Assembly: GCA_903873975.1 (NCBI GenBank)
Contig: CAIQQN010000235.1
Coordinates: forward strand, 1-36,008
Length of the DNA stretch: 36,008 nt
Source: an uncultured Anaerolineales bacterium
Lineage (GTDB): Bacteria > Chloroflexota > Anaerolineae > Anaerolineales > Villigracilaceae
Direction: 5' to 3'
Position numbers and translations under genes: made by a program. Within the stretch, counting starts at the first letter, position 1; the number at the start of each line of letters is the position of its first letter. Of the stretch, positions 1 to 8,040 are shown one piece after another. Below the pieces are notes generated by a model. That model made no database searches, was not told the origin of the DNA, and saw only the letters and a list, made by a program, of their open reading frames with translations.

Positions 1-354
1 ATTGCCCCTGCAATTGATGGGCTGCGCCGTGAGTGGCTGGAGGCTTCGGAGAACCTGGGAGCCAGTTCCTTCCAATACTGGCGCTATGTGGCCTTTCCCA
101 TTCTCCTGCCATCCATCATGGGCACGATGATCCTGCTCTTTGGGAACTCCTTTGGCGCCTTTGCCACCGCCCAGGCCTTGACCGGTGGTCAGATCAATCT
201 CGTGACGATCGTGATTGGTTCGCAACTGCGCGGTGATGCATTGGGTGACCCCGGTTTGGGGTATGCCATGGCCTTGGGCATGGTGGTTGTCATGGCCATT
301 GCGATTACAGCTTATACAACTCTCCAAAGGCGTACAGAGAGGTGGTTGCGATGA
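1..354 (+). CDS. ABC transporter permease, C-terminal part (5' end outside window)
   Basis: Reading frame 1 is open from the first base to the TGA at 352-354, so this is the 3' end of a gene that begins upstream. The visible 117 residues hold the EAA loop of binding-protein-dependent permeases (EASENLGASS, about residues 15-24 of the fragment), which docks on the ATPase, followed by two or three hydrophobic segments. A second permease starts inside its stop codon (ATGA overlap at 351-354) and an ATPase follows, so this is the first of two membrane subunits of an importer of the PotB/FbpB/CysT type. The substrate cannot be read from the fragment, and the solute-binding protein is probably upstream of the window. 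Confidence 0.9.
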   Translation: MAPAIDGLRREWLEASENLGASSFQYWRYVAFPILLPSIMGTMILLFGNSFGAFATAQALTGGQINLVTIVIGSQLRGDALGDPGLGYAMALGMVVVMAIAITAYTTLQRRTERWLR

Positions 355-1202
355 ACCTCCCCATTGGATGGCTTCAATTTCTTCGTAAACGCAAAGGGCA
401 ACCCGTCAGCTCGCAAGAATCACGGCGGAAGAGCTCTGTATGGAGCTGGTTCTGGATGATTCTTGGCATTCTTTATTTCTTCCTGCCTCTGCTGGCGACC
501 TTTATCTTCTCTTTAAAAGCCAAGCTAGGGGTGCTGAGTTTCAAGGCATATGCAAATATCTTCAATGATCAGGCGTTTGTCTATAATTTCTCGTATTCAG
601 TTCTTTGGGCAGTTCTCACCATTGTGGTCGGGATCCTGCTCTTTGTCCCAACCGCTTTCTTGATCCGCTTGAAGGTTCCGAAATTTCGCAGTGCAGTTGA
701 GTTCATCACCCTGCTGCCTTTTGTAATCCCGGCGATTGTATTTGTCTTTGGATTGGTGCGCACCTTCAGCCACCCTCCGCTCCTGATCGTCAACAGCCCA
801 GCCTTGCTGATTGCTGGCTACACGGTTTTGTCCATGCCTTACATGTATCGAGCTGTGGATACAGGCCTGCGGTCTATTGATGTCAAGACACTAACTGAAG
901 CCGGGCAAAGTTTGGGCGCAGGCTGGGGATCGATCCTTTTTGATATCATCCTGCCCAATATCCGTGTTGCCATTCTGAGCGGCGCCTTCCTGAGTTTTGC
1001 CATCGTGATTGGCGAATTAATCCTCGCCCAGTACCTGGCAAAGCCGGCCTTTGCCCCTTATATGGCGTACCAGATTCAGCAAAAAGCCTATGAGCCTGCA
1101 GCTATGGCTGTTGTCAGCTTTGCTCTTACCTGGGCAGCCATGGGGATCATCGACCTGGTCGGTCGCGGCCGTGGGCAGGCCCAGGTCGGCGGCGGACACT
1201 AA
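351..1202 (+). CDS. ABC transporter permease (PotC-like second membrane subunit)
   Basis: A polytopic inner-membrane protein of 283 residues with about six hydrophobic segments. It has the EAA loop typical of these permeases (LTEAGQSLGAGWGSI, near residue 181), which contacts the ATPase encoded next. The start is taken as ATG 351, which overlaps the previous stop as ATGA and has GAGAGG about 8 nt upstream; an in-frame GTG at 342 is possible but poorly spaced. The N-terminal 40 residues are basic and poorly conserved-looking, ahead of the first membrane span. With its neighbours it forms a permease-permease-ATPase importer of the spermidine/putrescine, iron(III) or phosphonate class. The specific substrate is not decided. 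Confidence 0.93.
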   Translation: MNLPIGWLQFLRKRKGQPVSSQESRRKSSVWSWFWMILGILYFFLPLLATFIFSLKAKLGVLSFKAYANIFNDQAFVYNFSYSVLWAVLTIVVGILLFVPTAFLIRLKVPKFRSAVEFITLLPFVIPAIVFVFGLVRTFSHPPLLIVNSPALLIAGYTVLSMPYMYRAVDTGLRSIDVKTLTEAGQSLGAGWGSILFDIILPNIRVAILSGAFLSFAIVIGELILAQYLAKPAFAPYMAYQIQQKAYEPAAMAVVSFALTWAAMGIIDLVGRGRGQAQVGGGH

Positions 1203-1223
1203 ATCATCCGAGAGTGACAACTT

Positions 1224-2285
1224 ATGGCACATCTGACTCTTTCAAATATCTGTAAACAATTTGCTGGAACTGATGCAGTTAAAGATTTTAACCTGGAAGT
1301 GGAAAAGGGCGAATTTGTTTCGTTCCTCGGTCCATCGGGTTGCGGCAAAACGACCACCCTGCGCATGATCGCTGGCTTTGAGATCCCCACCGAAGGTAAA
1401 GTAACCATCGATGATATTGATATTACCAACAAGGCTCCTAATCAGCGCAATGTGGGCATGGTTTTTCAGGCCTATGCCCTCTTCCCGAACATGACCGTTG
1501 CCCAAAACATCGGCTATGGCTTGCGCATTCGCAAGGAATCCAAGCAGGCGATTAAAAAGGTTGTGGAAGAAATGCTGGCCCTGATCCATCTTGAGCAAAA
1601 GGGGAACAGCTACCCTCACCAGCTTTCGGGAGGGCAGCAACAGCGCGTTGCCCTGGCGCGCGCCCTGGCTAATCATCCCCAGGTGCTTCTGCTGGATGAG
1701 CCCCTTTCTGCACTGGATGCCAAGATCCGGGTCTCGCTGCGCGCCGAGATTCGCGCCATCCAGCGCAAGCTGGGCATCACGGCCATCTACGTTACCCATG
1801 ACCAGGAAGAAGCCCTGTCCATCTCGGACCGCATCGTTGTCATGTTCGAAGGCAAGATCGAGCAGGTCGGCACGCCCTTCGAGATCTACAACTTCCCCCA
1901 GACCGCCTTCGTTGCCAGCTTTGTCGGTACCTTGAATACTGCCACTGCCGAAGTGGTCGACCCGGCCAAATACCTGCTTCAGATCGATGGCGTCCAACTG
2001 CAGGCAGCCGAGGGGTTGGATGGCTGGCAAAAAGGCGACAAGGTCTCGATTGCGATCCGGCCCGAGCGCTTTAATTTTATTGCGCAGGAAAGGAAAGCCA
2101 ATGTCCTGGACTGCCAGATAGAGAATATCACCTTCCTGGGTTCAGTTGTCCGCATCCAGGTGTTGGTCGGCAGCAATCGCTTTAATATGGACACATTCAA
2201 CAATCCATTCCTCGAGCTGCCCAAGATCGGCGACAAAGCCCAAGTCACCTGCTCGCGCGAAGCGGTCCTGGTTTTAAAAGCCTGA
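1224..2285 (+). CDS. ABC transporter ATP-binding protein (PotA/FbpC-like, with TOBE domain)
   Basis: A 353-residue ATPase that powers the importer formed by the two preceding permeases. All nucleotide-binding motifs are present: Walker A GPSGCGKTT (residues 36-44), Q-loop FQAYALFPN (81-89), signature LSGGQQQ (134-140), Walker B VLLLDEP (154-160), D-loop SALD and the switch histidine H192 in YVTHDQEEAL. Residues after about 235 form a TOBE-like beta domain, as in PotA, FbpC, CysA and PhnT. It starts 21 nt after the second permease stop, and a strong hairpin terminator follows the stop, so it closes the operon. The family alone does not separate polyamine, iron or other substrates, so no gene symbol is given. 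Confidence 0.95.
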   Translation: MAHLTLSNICKQFAGTDAVKDFNLEVEKGEFVSFLGPSGCGKTTTLRMIAGFEIPTEGKVTIDDIDITNKAPNQRNVGMVFQAYALFPNMTVAQNIGYGLRIRKESKQAIKKVVEEMLALIHLEQKGNSYPHQLSGGQQQRVALARALANHPQVLLLDEPLSALDAKIRVSLRAEIRAIQRKLGITAIYVTHDQEEALSISDRIVVMFEGKIEQVGTPFEIYNFPQTAFVASFVGTLNTATAEVVDPAKYLLQIDGVQLQAAEGLDGWQKGDKVSIAIRPERFNFIAQERKANVLDCQIENITFLGSVVRIQVLVGSNRFNMDTFNNPFLELPKIGDKAQVTCSREAVLVLKA

Positions 2286-2357
2286 CCATCCGGTGATCAA
2301 CGATTGACTCAAGCCAAGACGTTTTTTCCCCCTTCCTTAAGAAGGGTGAAAGGTAGA

Positions 2358-2405
2358 AGAAACAGGGATGAATGAGCTTCGCTCATACATCCCTGTTTCT
2401 TTTTA
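2358..2405 (+). terminator. Rho-independent terminator of the ABC importer operon
   Basis: A 20-bp stem (2358-2377 with 2381-2400) has one internal mismatch and a TTC loop, and is followed directly by a run of T. It lies about 70 nt after the ATPase stop codon. Confidence 0.9.
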
Positions 2406-2483
2406 CAATTTTTTATTTTGATTGTTAATTGGTCCTATGTTTTCTCTCCCTGAAAAGATCATTTTCATCCTGGCCGCCCTGGT

Positions 2484-2516
2484 CCACCCGGCATGAGTCA
2501 TGCCGGAGGCGGGTGG
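2484..2516. repeat. Nested palindrome in the 3' region of the DMT transporter gene
   Basis: A perfect inverted repeat GGCATGA-G-TCATGCC (2490-2504) sits between outer arms CCACCCG (2484-2490) and CGGGTGG (2510-2516). It lies between the two convergent genes, 16 nt beyond the DMT transporter stop. There is no T-run beside it, so it is a weak terminator candidate; it resembles a dispersed palindromic repeat. Confidence 0.5.
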
Positions 2517-2531
2517 TGGGGCATTACAGGT

Positions 2532-3386
2532 TTACCCAAACACGGCGATCAACACAATTCCCGCAAAGATCACTCCCGCTCCGACGACGCGGATCTTCCC
2601 AAGTTTCTCCCCTAAGAACTGCCAGCCGGCGAAAGCCCCCATCACCACGCTGACCTCCCGGATGGCTTCCGAATAATTCACAGGGGCCATCGAGTAGGCA
2701 AATAGAGCGAAAAGATAAGCGATCACCCCCAGAATACCGACCAGTATCAGACGGGCCGGTTGTCTGCGCACGCCTTCAATAAAGTGATCCCACCCATAGT
2801 GACGCACAATGACCGGCGTGGTCAAAACCGGCACCAGCGCGAACATGCTCAAGGCGTAGGGCAGAACCGGACCATGTTTGACCGCAAAACCATCGACCAG
2901 GGTGTAGATGGAGATGATCAGAGCGATCGACAATGCGATGGCGATTCCCTTCAATTGCGGTTTGCCCTCGTGAGGCTGGAGGAAACTGGTAGCGCCAATA
3001 ATGACAAGTCCACAAATGATCATAGCGATTCCAACGAAGCCTCCTGTGCTCGGTATCTCATGCAGGAACACAAAGGACCAAAGCACGACCAGGGCAGGGG
3101 CGGTTCCCCGCGCTACCGGGTACACCAGCGAAAAATCATGATCGCTGTAGGCGAATGAGAGCAGGACGAAATAAATGGCTTCCAGGGTCATGCTGATCAA
3201 AGCAAATAACCACATAGAACGCGGGGGCAGACCGGTGAAGAACAGCGCAAGAACTGATAAGACCCCGCTGATAATCACCTGCCAACCCATGGCAACATAT
3301 TTTTCCGAGGATTGTTTGAGGAGCAGATTCCAAAGGGCGTGCAGGGCCGCAGATGTGAGAAGCAGCGCAATGGCAAGGACAGGCAT
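2532..3386 (-). CDS. EamA/DMT-superfamily transporter
   Basis: A 284-residue integral membrane protein with about ten hydrophobic segments in two repeated halves, as in EamA-domain drug/metabolite transporters. Typical features are the N-terminal span with a HALWN motif, the conserved YPVARGTAP segment after the fourth span, and the closing ALxxFAYSMAP...GEKLG segment of the second repeat. The start is taken as ATG 3386; a TTG-initiated form nine codons longer is open but has no better ribosome site. No Shine-Dalgarno sequence is visible before ATG 3386. Instead an extended -10-like TGGTAAATT ends 10 nt upstream, which would fit a transcript with almost no leader. The substrate is unknown; family members export amino acids, nucleosides or drugs. 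Confidence 0.85.
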   Translation of the reverse strand: MPVLAIALLLTSAALHALWNLLLKQSSEKYVAMGWQVIISGVLSVLALFFTGLPPRSMWLFALISMTLEAIYFVLLSFAYSDHDFSLVYPVARGTAPALVVLWSFVFLHEIPSTGGFVGIAMIICGLVIIGATSFLQPHEGKPQLKGIAIALSIALIISIYTLVDGFAVKHGPVLPYALSMFALVPVLTTPVIVRHYGWDHFIEGVRRQPARLILVGILGVIAYLFALFAYSMAPVNYSEAIREVSVVMGAFAGWQFLGEKLGKIRVVGAGVIFAGIVLIAVFG

Positions 3387-3396
3387 GGCGGGACTA

Positions 3397-3405
3397 AATT
3401 TACCA
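3397..3405 (-). promoter_or_regulatory. Candidate extended -10 box for the DMT transporter gene
   Basis: On the minus strand this reads TGGTAAATT, matching TG-n-TAtaaT with one weak position, and it ends 10 nt before the ATG. No -35 box is evident. Confidence 0.35.
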
Positions 3406-3478
3406 CAATGCAACCCTGTGGACTAGGTTGGCCAAAAATCAAGTTCGCCAAGTCATTGCATGCTTCAAAGCGTTATAT

Positions 3479-3493
3479 TTGAACCGCTAGGTC
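3479..3493. repeat. First copy of a 15-bp duplicated motif (TTGAACCGCTAGGTC)
   Basis: This 15-mer recurs with one substitution at 4756-4770. Both copies lie upstream of minus-strand genes in the same orientation, here about 95 nt before the DMT transporter start. Function unknown; it may be a regulator or sigma-factor site. Confidence 0.4.
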
Positions 3494-3540
3494 ATCATTG
3501 CTTCTACGATATATCACACCATGAAAACGGATTTGGACAT

Positions 3541-3579
3541 AAAAAAACTCCTGGCTGAAGCAACAGCCAGGAGTTTTTC
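3541..3579 (-). terminator. Rho-independent terminator of the sigma/anti-sigma/membrane-protein operon
   Basis: A perfect 15-bp stem (3543-3557 with 3564-3578) with a 6-nt loop is flanked by A on one side and T on the other. On the minus strand it ends in a T-run 15 nt after the membrane-protein stop codon. Confidence 0.88.
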
Positions 3580-3593
3580 GTTTGCCTGAGAGG

Positions 3594-4706
3594 CTAAGCT
3601 GTTTTTGCCGGGATTTCTTCCGGTTTGACCGCTTCGAGTGCCATGATCTCCCGGTAAGTCAGCGTCCAGACACCGGATGTGTAGATTCGGAACCAGCCGC
3701 TGATCAGGGTCAGGGGTGCTAACAAGACCATCAGGAAGAACGGCACGGCCACCAGGGCGGCCACGATCCAGATCAGCGGTCCGCTGGCGAAGATACTGGT
3801 GATACCGAAGGCTATTCCAGCCGGGATAGCGGCCACGATCGCGGCAGGCAGGACAAGAATGAGGTATGCTGGGATCAGCAGGAAGAACAGGATCATTCCA
3901 GCAATCCCGAAGCCAATACCGATGCCAAGCATCACCAGCCACATCAGCGCCGCGCTCTTCCAGTTGCGCTTGAACATCGCCCAGCCTAGGCGGAAGGATT
4001 CGCCAATGCCGGTCCCTTCTAGGGCAACCTTCCGCACAAAGAACTGGCGCAGCAGGCTGAGGAAGACCATCAGGACGATGAGGGCAAAGATGAAGAGGAA
4101 AGCACACCCGATGGCGGCGATCGCCCCGCCGATGGCGAGGGCGGCTTTTCCGTTTGTCACGCTGAAGAAGAACAGCACGCCCAGGCTGAGCAACAGCCCG
4201 ATGAAGAGCAAGGCCGGCAAATTGAGGACCAGGTCGATCACCCACATGCGGAAGGCACGCCAGTTCCAGCCCAGCTTCCAGCCCTGCTTGAAGCCCACTT
4301 TTGTACCGGTCTGCTCGTACTCGTCTACCATGCGGATGACGGCAATCTCGCTGACGTAGCGGATTACAGCGAAGAGGATGCCTACGATCAGGATGAACAG
4401 CAGCAGTGCCACACCGATCCAGATGAAGGTTGCCACATGCTGGTCAGGGTGCTCGAACAGGGGTGCAATGTTCTGGTTGAACCAGTCGGTCAACTGGCGC
4501 AGGAACGGGCCGGGTTGAAAGTTGAGATTGCTGCCATTGCTACCATTGTTGCTGCTGAACTGGTAGCTGGAACCACTGCCCCCGCTGCTCCCGCTGTCCC
4601 CATTGCCTCCAGCAGTGATGGCCAGCAGGATGCCGAAGAGCCACAGGACTCTGTAGTTCCACAGGATATGCCAGGAACGCTTGAGGATTTTTCCAATGTT
4701 GATCAT
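3594..4706 (-). CDS. Polytopic membrane protein of unknown function
   Basis: A 370-residue membrane protein with roughly seven hydrophobic segments. It begins with a short amphipathic stretch and a first span, then an unusual Gly/Ser/Asn-rich loop (about residues 34-60), presumably outside the membrane, followed by long hydrophobic helices rich in Gly and Ile. The basic, aromatic segments GWKLGWNWRAFRMW and LGWAMFKRNWKS form an internal repeat typical of bacterial proteins resembling the membrane domain of glycerophosphodiester phosphodiesterases, but no catalytic domain is attached. A clear AAGGAG lies 8 nt before the ATG. The gene follows an ECF sigma factor and its anti-sigma factor on the same strand, so envelope-stress control is plausible. 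No function is assigned. Confidence 0.88.
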   Translation of the reverse strand: MINIGKILKRSWHILWNYRVLWLFGILLAITAGGNGDSGSSGGSGSSYQFSSNNGSNGSNLNFQPGPFLRQLTDWFNQNIAPLFEHPDQHVATFIWIGVALLLFILIVGILFAVIRYVSEIAVIRMVDEYEQTGTKVGFKQGWKLGWNWRAFRMWVIDLVLNLPALLFIGLLLSLGVLFFFSVTNGKAALAIGGAIAAIGCAFLFIFALIVLMVFLSLLRQFFVRKVALEGTGIGESFRLGWAMFKRNWKSAALMWLVMLGIGIGFGIAGMILFFLLIPAYLILVLPAAIVAAIPAGIAFGITSIFASGPLIWIVAALVAVPFFLMVLLAPLTLISGWFRIYTSGVWTLTYREIMALEAVKPEEIPAKTA

Positions 4707-4755
4707 ATTCTTTTCTCCTTATTCTAGAAAGTAGGGTCGATTTCAGTCGCTATTC

Positions 4756-4770
4756 TTGAACCGTTAGGTC
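4756..4770. repeat. Second copy of the 15-bp duplicated motif (TTGAACCGTTAGGTC)
   Basis: It differs from the copy at 3479-3493 at one position. It sits immediately after the anti-sigma stop codon and about 50 nt before the start of the membrane-protein gene, so it could serve a promoter internal to the operon. Confidence 0.4.
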
Positions 4771-4771
4771 T

Positions 4772-5386
4772 TTACGACGCTTTTCGTATCTTCATCGGCC
4801 GCCAGTCGCCTCGAAACCACCAGATGAACAGCCATGCCCAGTAGATCAGAACGATTGCCGCCTGCCAGAGGAACCCGCTCAGCAGGTTCATACCGAAGAC
4901 GCTCACATTGTTCAGCAGGGAGAGCGTGGGTTGCGCTCCGGCTGCCTGTCCGCCGAATAGGTTGGTTGCCGCTCTGAACCAGATGGTCTCCTGCCCGCTG
5001 CCCAGCCAACTGGCGGCATGCCCCAGCAAGCCGGTCATATTCGCTGCCGTGACAACATCGGTGAGGGTGAATACCGTCTTCACGAAAAACCAGGTACCAA
5101 GCAACCCCGCCGGGACGAGCCACCAAGCCAGGGAGCCAGGCTTCGGAGTCCGGAGGCGCAGGCTGCGGCGCGGCAGGCTCAGGGTCAGTTGCGAGACAAA
5201 ACGCTCAGCAGGGGTGACGTCCGGGGCAGGTTTGGCATGTAACAGGTTCGAGACCATGCGCAATTCCGCTAGTTCATCCCGGCAGGCTGTACAGGATGCC
5301 AGGTGTGTTTCCATTTCCTGCAGGCGCCGGCCATGCAGTTCGCCATCCAGGTACGCATTCAGCAGTTCGTGCATGTGTTCATGCAT
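4772..5386 (-). CDS. Membrane anti-sigma factor with HC2 zinc finger
   Basis: A 204-residue protein that probably holds the neighbouring ECF sigma factor inactive at the membrane. The N-terminal zinc-binding anti-sigma domain has the H-x3-C-x2-C motif (H28, C32, C35 in HLASCTAC). Two or three hydrophobic segments follow, one near residues 88-112 and one near 170-190, with a small region between them that may face outside and sense a signal. The start overlaps the sigma gene by 8 nt, so the two are translationally coupled in the usual sigma then anti-sigma order. The C-terminus is short and basic. The signal and the release protease cannot be read from the sequence. Confidence 0.92.
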   Translation of the reverse strand: MHEHMHELLNAYLDGELHGRRLQEMETHLASCTACRDELAELRMVSNLLHAKPAPDVTPAERFVSQLTLSLPRRSLRLRTPKPGSLAWWLVPAGLLGTWFFVKTVFTLTDVVTAANMTGLLGHAASWLGSGQETIWFRAATNLFGGQAAGAQPTLSLLNNVSVFGMNLLSGFLWQAAIVLIYWAWLFIWWFRGDWRPMKIRKAS

Positions 5387-5957
5387 ATACGCTCTCCATC
5401 TTTACAATATTAGTTCTCACGATTTCCCGCAGCCGGTTGCGGGCGTAGTTAAGGCGGGACATGACCGTGCCGACCGGCACATCCAGCACGCTGGCGATTT
5501 CCTGGTACGAGAGCCCGCCGTACTCTCTTAAGACGAGCACTGAGCGGGCCGCCTCGGGCAGGGACTTCATGGCCTGCTTGAGCAGAGCCACCTGTTCTTT
5601 TTCGATCAGGGCCGTCTCTGGACCCTCTACCTGGTCTGGCATCCTCAGCGCTTCCTCGTCTTCGAGCCTTTCTTCCGGTTTTCGCCGCAGCACGTCCAAC
5701 GCCGCGTTGATGGCGATGCGGTACAACCAGTTGCGCAGGCAGCCCTTTGGCTGATAGGATGGCAGGTTCACCCAGGCCCGCATAAAGGCCTCCTGGGCGG
5801 CGTCTTCCGCCAATCCCGTATCACCGCACATGCGGTAGACAACCGAGACAACTCCTTGATAGTGGCAGCGGACCAGTTCTCCAAAGGCATTGCGGTCGCC
5901 GTTTTGGGCCTGTTCGATAAGGCTGGTTTCAGTGTCCGCATTTGAGGGTTGTACCAC
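5379..5957 (-). CDS. ECF-family RNA polymerase sigma factor (sigma-70 type)
   Basis: A 192-residue sigma factor with only regions 2 and 4, as in extracytoplasmic-function sigma factors. Region 2 covers about residues 25-90 (AEDAAQEAFMRAW and NWLYRIAINAALD recognise the -10 element). Region 4 covers about 130-182 (LPEAARSVLVLREYGGLSYQ and a helix-turn-helix ending in VGTVMSRLNYARNRLRE). The start is GTG 5957, preceded by AAAAAGGA at good spacing; an ATG just upstream is out of frame. The downstream overlapping gene is its anti-sigma factor. I found no copy of the 15-bp motif of 3479/4756 in front of this gene, so autoregulation through that motif is not supported. Confidence 0.95.
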   Translation of the reverse strand: MVQPSNADTETSLIEQAQNGDRNAFGELVRCHYQGVVSVVYRMCGDTGLAEDAAQEAFMRAWVNLPSYQPKGCLRNWLYRIAINAALDVLRRKPEERLEDEEALRMPDQVEGPETALIEKEQVALLKQAMKSLPEAARSVLVLREYGGLSYQEIASVLDVPVGTVMSRLNYARNRLREIVRTNIVKMESVYA

Positions 5958-6058
5958 TAGGCATCCTTTTTCTAATGATCGTGTTGTTCACTTATAATAC
6001 GTAAGACAGGGTTATTTTATTCGGAAACAGGGAAATCAGTCTCATCGAAACATACTAT

Positions 6059-6118
6059 CCGAGGCGGCGTCCAGCCACCATCAGTCACATCGACGCCATC
6101 GGCCGAGGCGCCGATGGC
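6059..6118. repeat. Decayed copy of a multi-hairpin intergenic repeat
   Basis: CCGAGGCGGC-gtcca-GCCACCATCAG (6059-6084) is related to the hairpin module of the repeats at 30544-30696 and 35826-36008, but its pairing is imperfect. A perfect 9-bp hairpin GCCATCGGC/GCCGATGGC (6095-6103 with 6110-6118) follows directly. It occupies the middle of the 262-nt gap between the divergent sigma-factor and polyprenol-kinase-like genes; nothing else was seen in that gap. Confidence 0.55.
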
Positions 6119-6219
6119 ACATTCTCATTCAAATTCGTTCTTTGGTTCTATCCCCGTATACATTTTGCCCCGGACGTGTTTTAATAGGCATATCCTGAAT
6201 TTTCTAAACGGAGAGAAAA

Positions 6220-6921
6220 ATGAATCCTTTTCTTGCTCTGATCATCACCTTTGCTGTGGCGCTGATCGAACTGCGCCTGCTGGACTATTTTGCCCACCGC
6301 GGCTGGATTGACTCCCACCTGAGCCGCAAACTCATCCACATCCTGACCGGGCCCTTGTTCGTGTTGTGCTGGCTGCTCTTCCCGGATGTCTGGTATGCCC
6401 GTTGGCTGGCGGCGCTGGTGCCATTTGCTATCACCGCCCAGTTTGCGCTGATCGGGCTGGGGATTATGAAAGACGAAGCTTCCGTGAAAGCCATGTCACG
6501 TAGCGGTGACCGGCGCGAGATCTTGCGCGGTCCGCTCTTTTATGGCATCGTCTTCGTCTTCATGACGCTGGTCTACTGGAAGACTTCCCCCATTGGCATG
6601 GTGGCCCTGATGCTGATGTGCGGCGGCGACGGTCTGGCCGAGATCATGGGGCGCGGCATCAAGTCCCCGAAACTGCCGTGGAGCAAAAAGAAATCTGTGG
6701 CCGGGTCGCTTGGGATGTTCATTGGCGGCTGGGTACTGGCGACGTTCATCTTAGGTGTGTTCATCGGAGCTAAGGTCTTTACAGTGTCATTTGGTTCCAT
6801 CTTGCTGCCGATTACCATCATCGCCATGGCTGGAACAGTGGTCGAATCCTTGCCATTGGCGGAAGTGGATAACATCACTGTCACGCTGGTGGCGGTGTTG
6901 TTGGGCTATTTGTTATTCTAG
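6220..6921 (+). CDS. CTP-dependent polyprenol/phytol kinase-like membrane protein
   Basis: A 233-residue membrane protein of the phytol/farnesol/dolichol kinase family (related to plant VTE5 and cyanobacterial phytol kinase). These enzymes phosphorylate an isoprenoid alcohol with CTP within the membrane. Visible motifs are SRKLIHILTG (35-44), the nucleotide-binding-type loop CGGDGLAEIMGR (134-145), the basic motif KKKSVAGSLGMF (157-168), and VESLPLAEVDN near the C-terminus. There are about six hydrophobic segments, and the length fits the family. GGAGAG precedes the ATG at 6 nt. It is convergent with the fructosamine-kinase-like gene, with only 15 nt between them. The exact alcohol substrate (phytol, geranylgeraniol or undecaprenol) is not known. 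Confidence 0.85.
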   Translation: MNPFLALIITFAVALIELRLLDYFAHRGWIDSHLSRKLIHILTGPLFVLCWLLFPDVWYARWLAALVPFAITAQFALIGLGIMKDEASVKAMSRSGDRREILRGPLFYGIVFVFMTLVYWKTSPIGMVALMLMCGGDGLAEIMGRGIKSPKLPWSKKKSVAGSLGMFIGGWVLATFILGVFIGAKVFTVSFGSILLPITIIAMAGTVVESLPLAEVDNITVTLVAVLLGYLLF

Positions 6922-6936
6922 TAGAATAATAGAGGA

Positions 6937-7872
6937 CTATATATACTTCTGAACAGCCTCGATTAGCTTGCCTAAATAGAGGGAGCCATCGACTGTTACA
7001 CAACCAAGATACCCCCATACTCGCCATAGATCACGTCTTTCCCAAAATCCCGGATCAATGGGTAGTTCATCCTGATAACCATCAAAAACATCATTCGGAA
7101 CTGTTTGGAAATAATCAATAAATGCAAGATCCATTTCTGGATTTCCGTAGTAAACGGCAGGATCGATAACAACCGCTCCCATTTCGGTGCTGATGAAGTT
7201 GTTTTGTTGAGCGTCACCATGGAGGAGCGCTTGTAGGATTTCAGAACCACAAAGCTCTGGTATGCGCGAAATTAGCTTTTCGACCTGCCGAATTACATCA
7301 GGAGGCATATTTCCGGAATCAATTGCCAATCTCAAACCTGGCCAAAGCCGGCGTTCCACATAGAACGTTGGCCAGTCGCTCATCGGGGTGTTATCTTGAT
7401 AAAGAGGCCCAAAGTAACCATGCATTTCCAAACCAAACCGGTCCCACTTGGTCTTATGGATGCGGGCAAGCGTTTGTCCAATTTGTCGCCAGTGGCGAGG
7501 GGCTCTGGCAACTTCTTGGACTGTCTCTAGGACAAGGATACTACCACTTGGTACTGAAATAATGCCGATTGGGTTTGGTGTTAGGACGCCAGACCGTTCA
7601 GAGAGTAGCCGCAATCCTGCCAGTTCGATTTCAAATTGGTCTAACCCATTCGCTGCTTCACTGAATTTGGCAAATACAGAATAAGAACCATCCGAAAGGA
7701 TGGCACATGGATGACAGGCAAACTCTGTCATGTCCCTGGCATCTTTTATTGTCCACTGTCGCCCTGTGTGCTCGGAAACAAGCTGTTCCACAGGGATTCG
7801 AAGTGGGTCATTTGCCAATCGAACAGATGGGATTTGGACTTGCGATTGATGGTCTTTGTTTTTTGGCGACAT
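6937..7872 (-). CDS. Fructosamine/ketosamine-3-kinase family protein
   Basis: A 311-residue kinase-like protein of the fructosamine-kinase branch of the aminoglycoside phosphotransferase fold. Members phosphorylate sugar adducts on protein amines so that they fall off, a repair of glycation damage. Motifs seen: ATP-contact lysine in VFAKF (K69), FGPLYQDNT (154-162), DWPTFYVERRLWPGLRLA (166-183), catalytic LLHGDAQQNN (D220) and metal-binding IDPAVYYGNPEMDLAF (D237). The C-terminal ERRDLWRVWGYL segment also fits the family. The start is ATG 7872, with GAGGTG 8 nt upstream; the open frame runs 55 codons further but without family similarity. The gene is visibly more A/T-rich than its neighbours, which hints at transfer. 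Confidence 0.85.
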   Translation of the reverse strand: MSPKNKDHQSQVQIPSVRLANDPLRIPVEQLVSEHTGRQWTIKDARDMTEFACHPCAILSDGSYSVFAKFSEAANGLDQFEIELAGLRLLSERSGVLTPNPIGIISVPSGSILVLETVQEVARAPRHWRQIGQTLARIHKTKWDRFGLEMHGYFGPLYQDNTPMSDWPTFYVERRLWPGLRLAIDSGNMPPDVIRQVEKLISRIPELCGSEILQALLHGDAQQNNFISTEMGAVVIDPAVYYGNPEMDLAFIDYFQTVPNDVFDGYQDELPIDPGFWERRDLWRVWGYLGCVTVDGSLYLGKLIEAVQKYI

Positions 7873-8040
7873 GCTCGCACGCACCTCTTTATTTGTACTC
7901 GGCTGGCTTGAGTTGCGCGCCAACCTTCGTTGTGAAAACAAGCCAGCAGTCCTATTCCTGCGGGGAGCGAACAGTTTGCTTCCGCCTGCGCCCTGTGAGT
8001 GGTAACAGGGTTTCGATGCGCGGCCTCTGAATAACAAACC

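Noticed and set aside
1242-2030. 262-codon minus-strand frame opposite the ABC ATPase
   Set aside because: All ATPase motifs lie on the plus strand; the antisense has no supporting signals.
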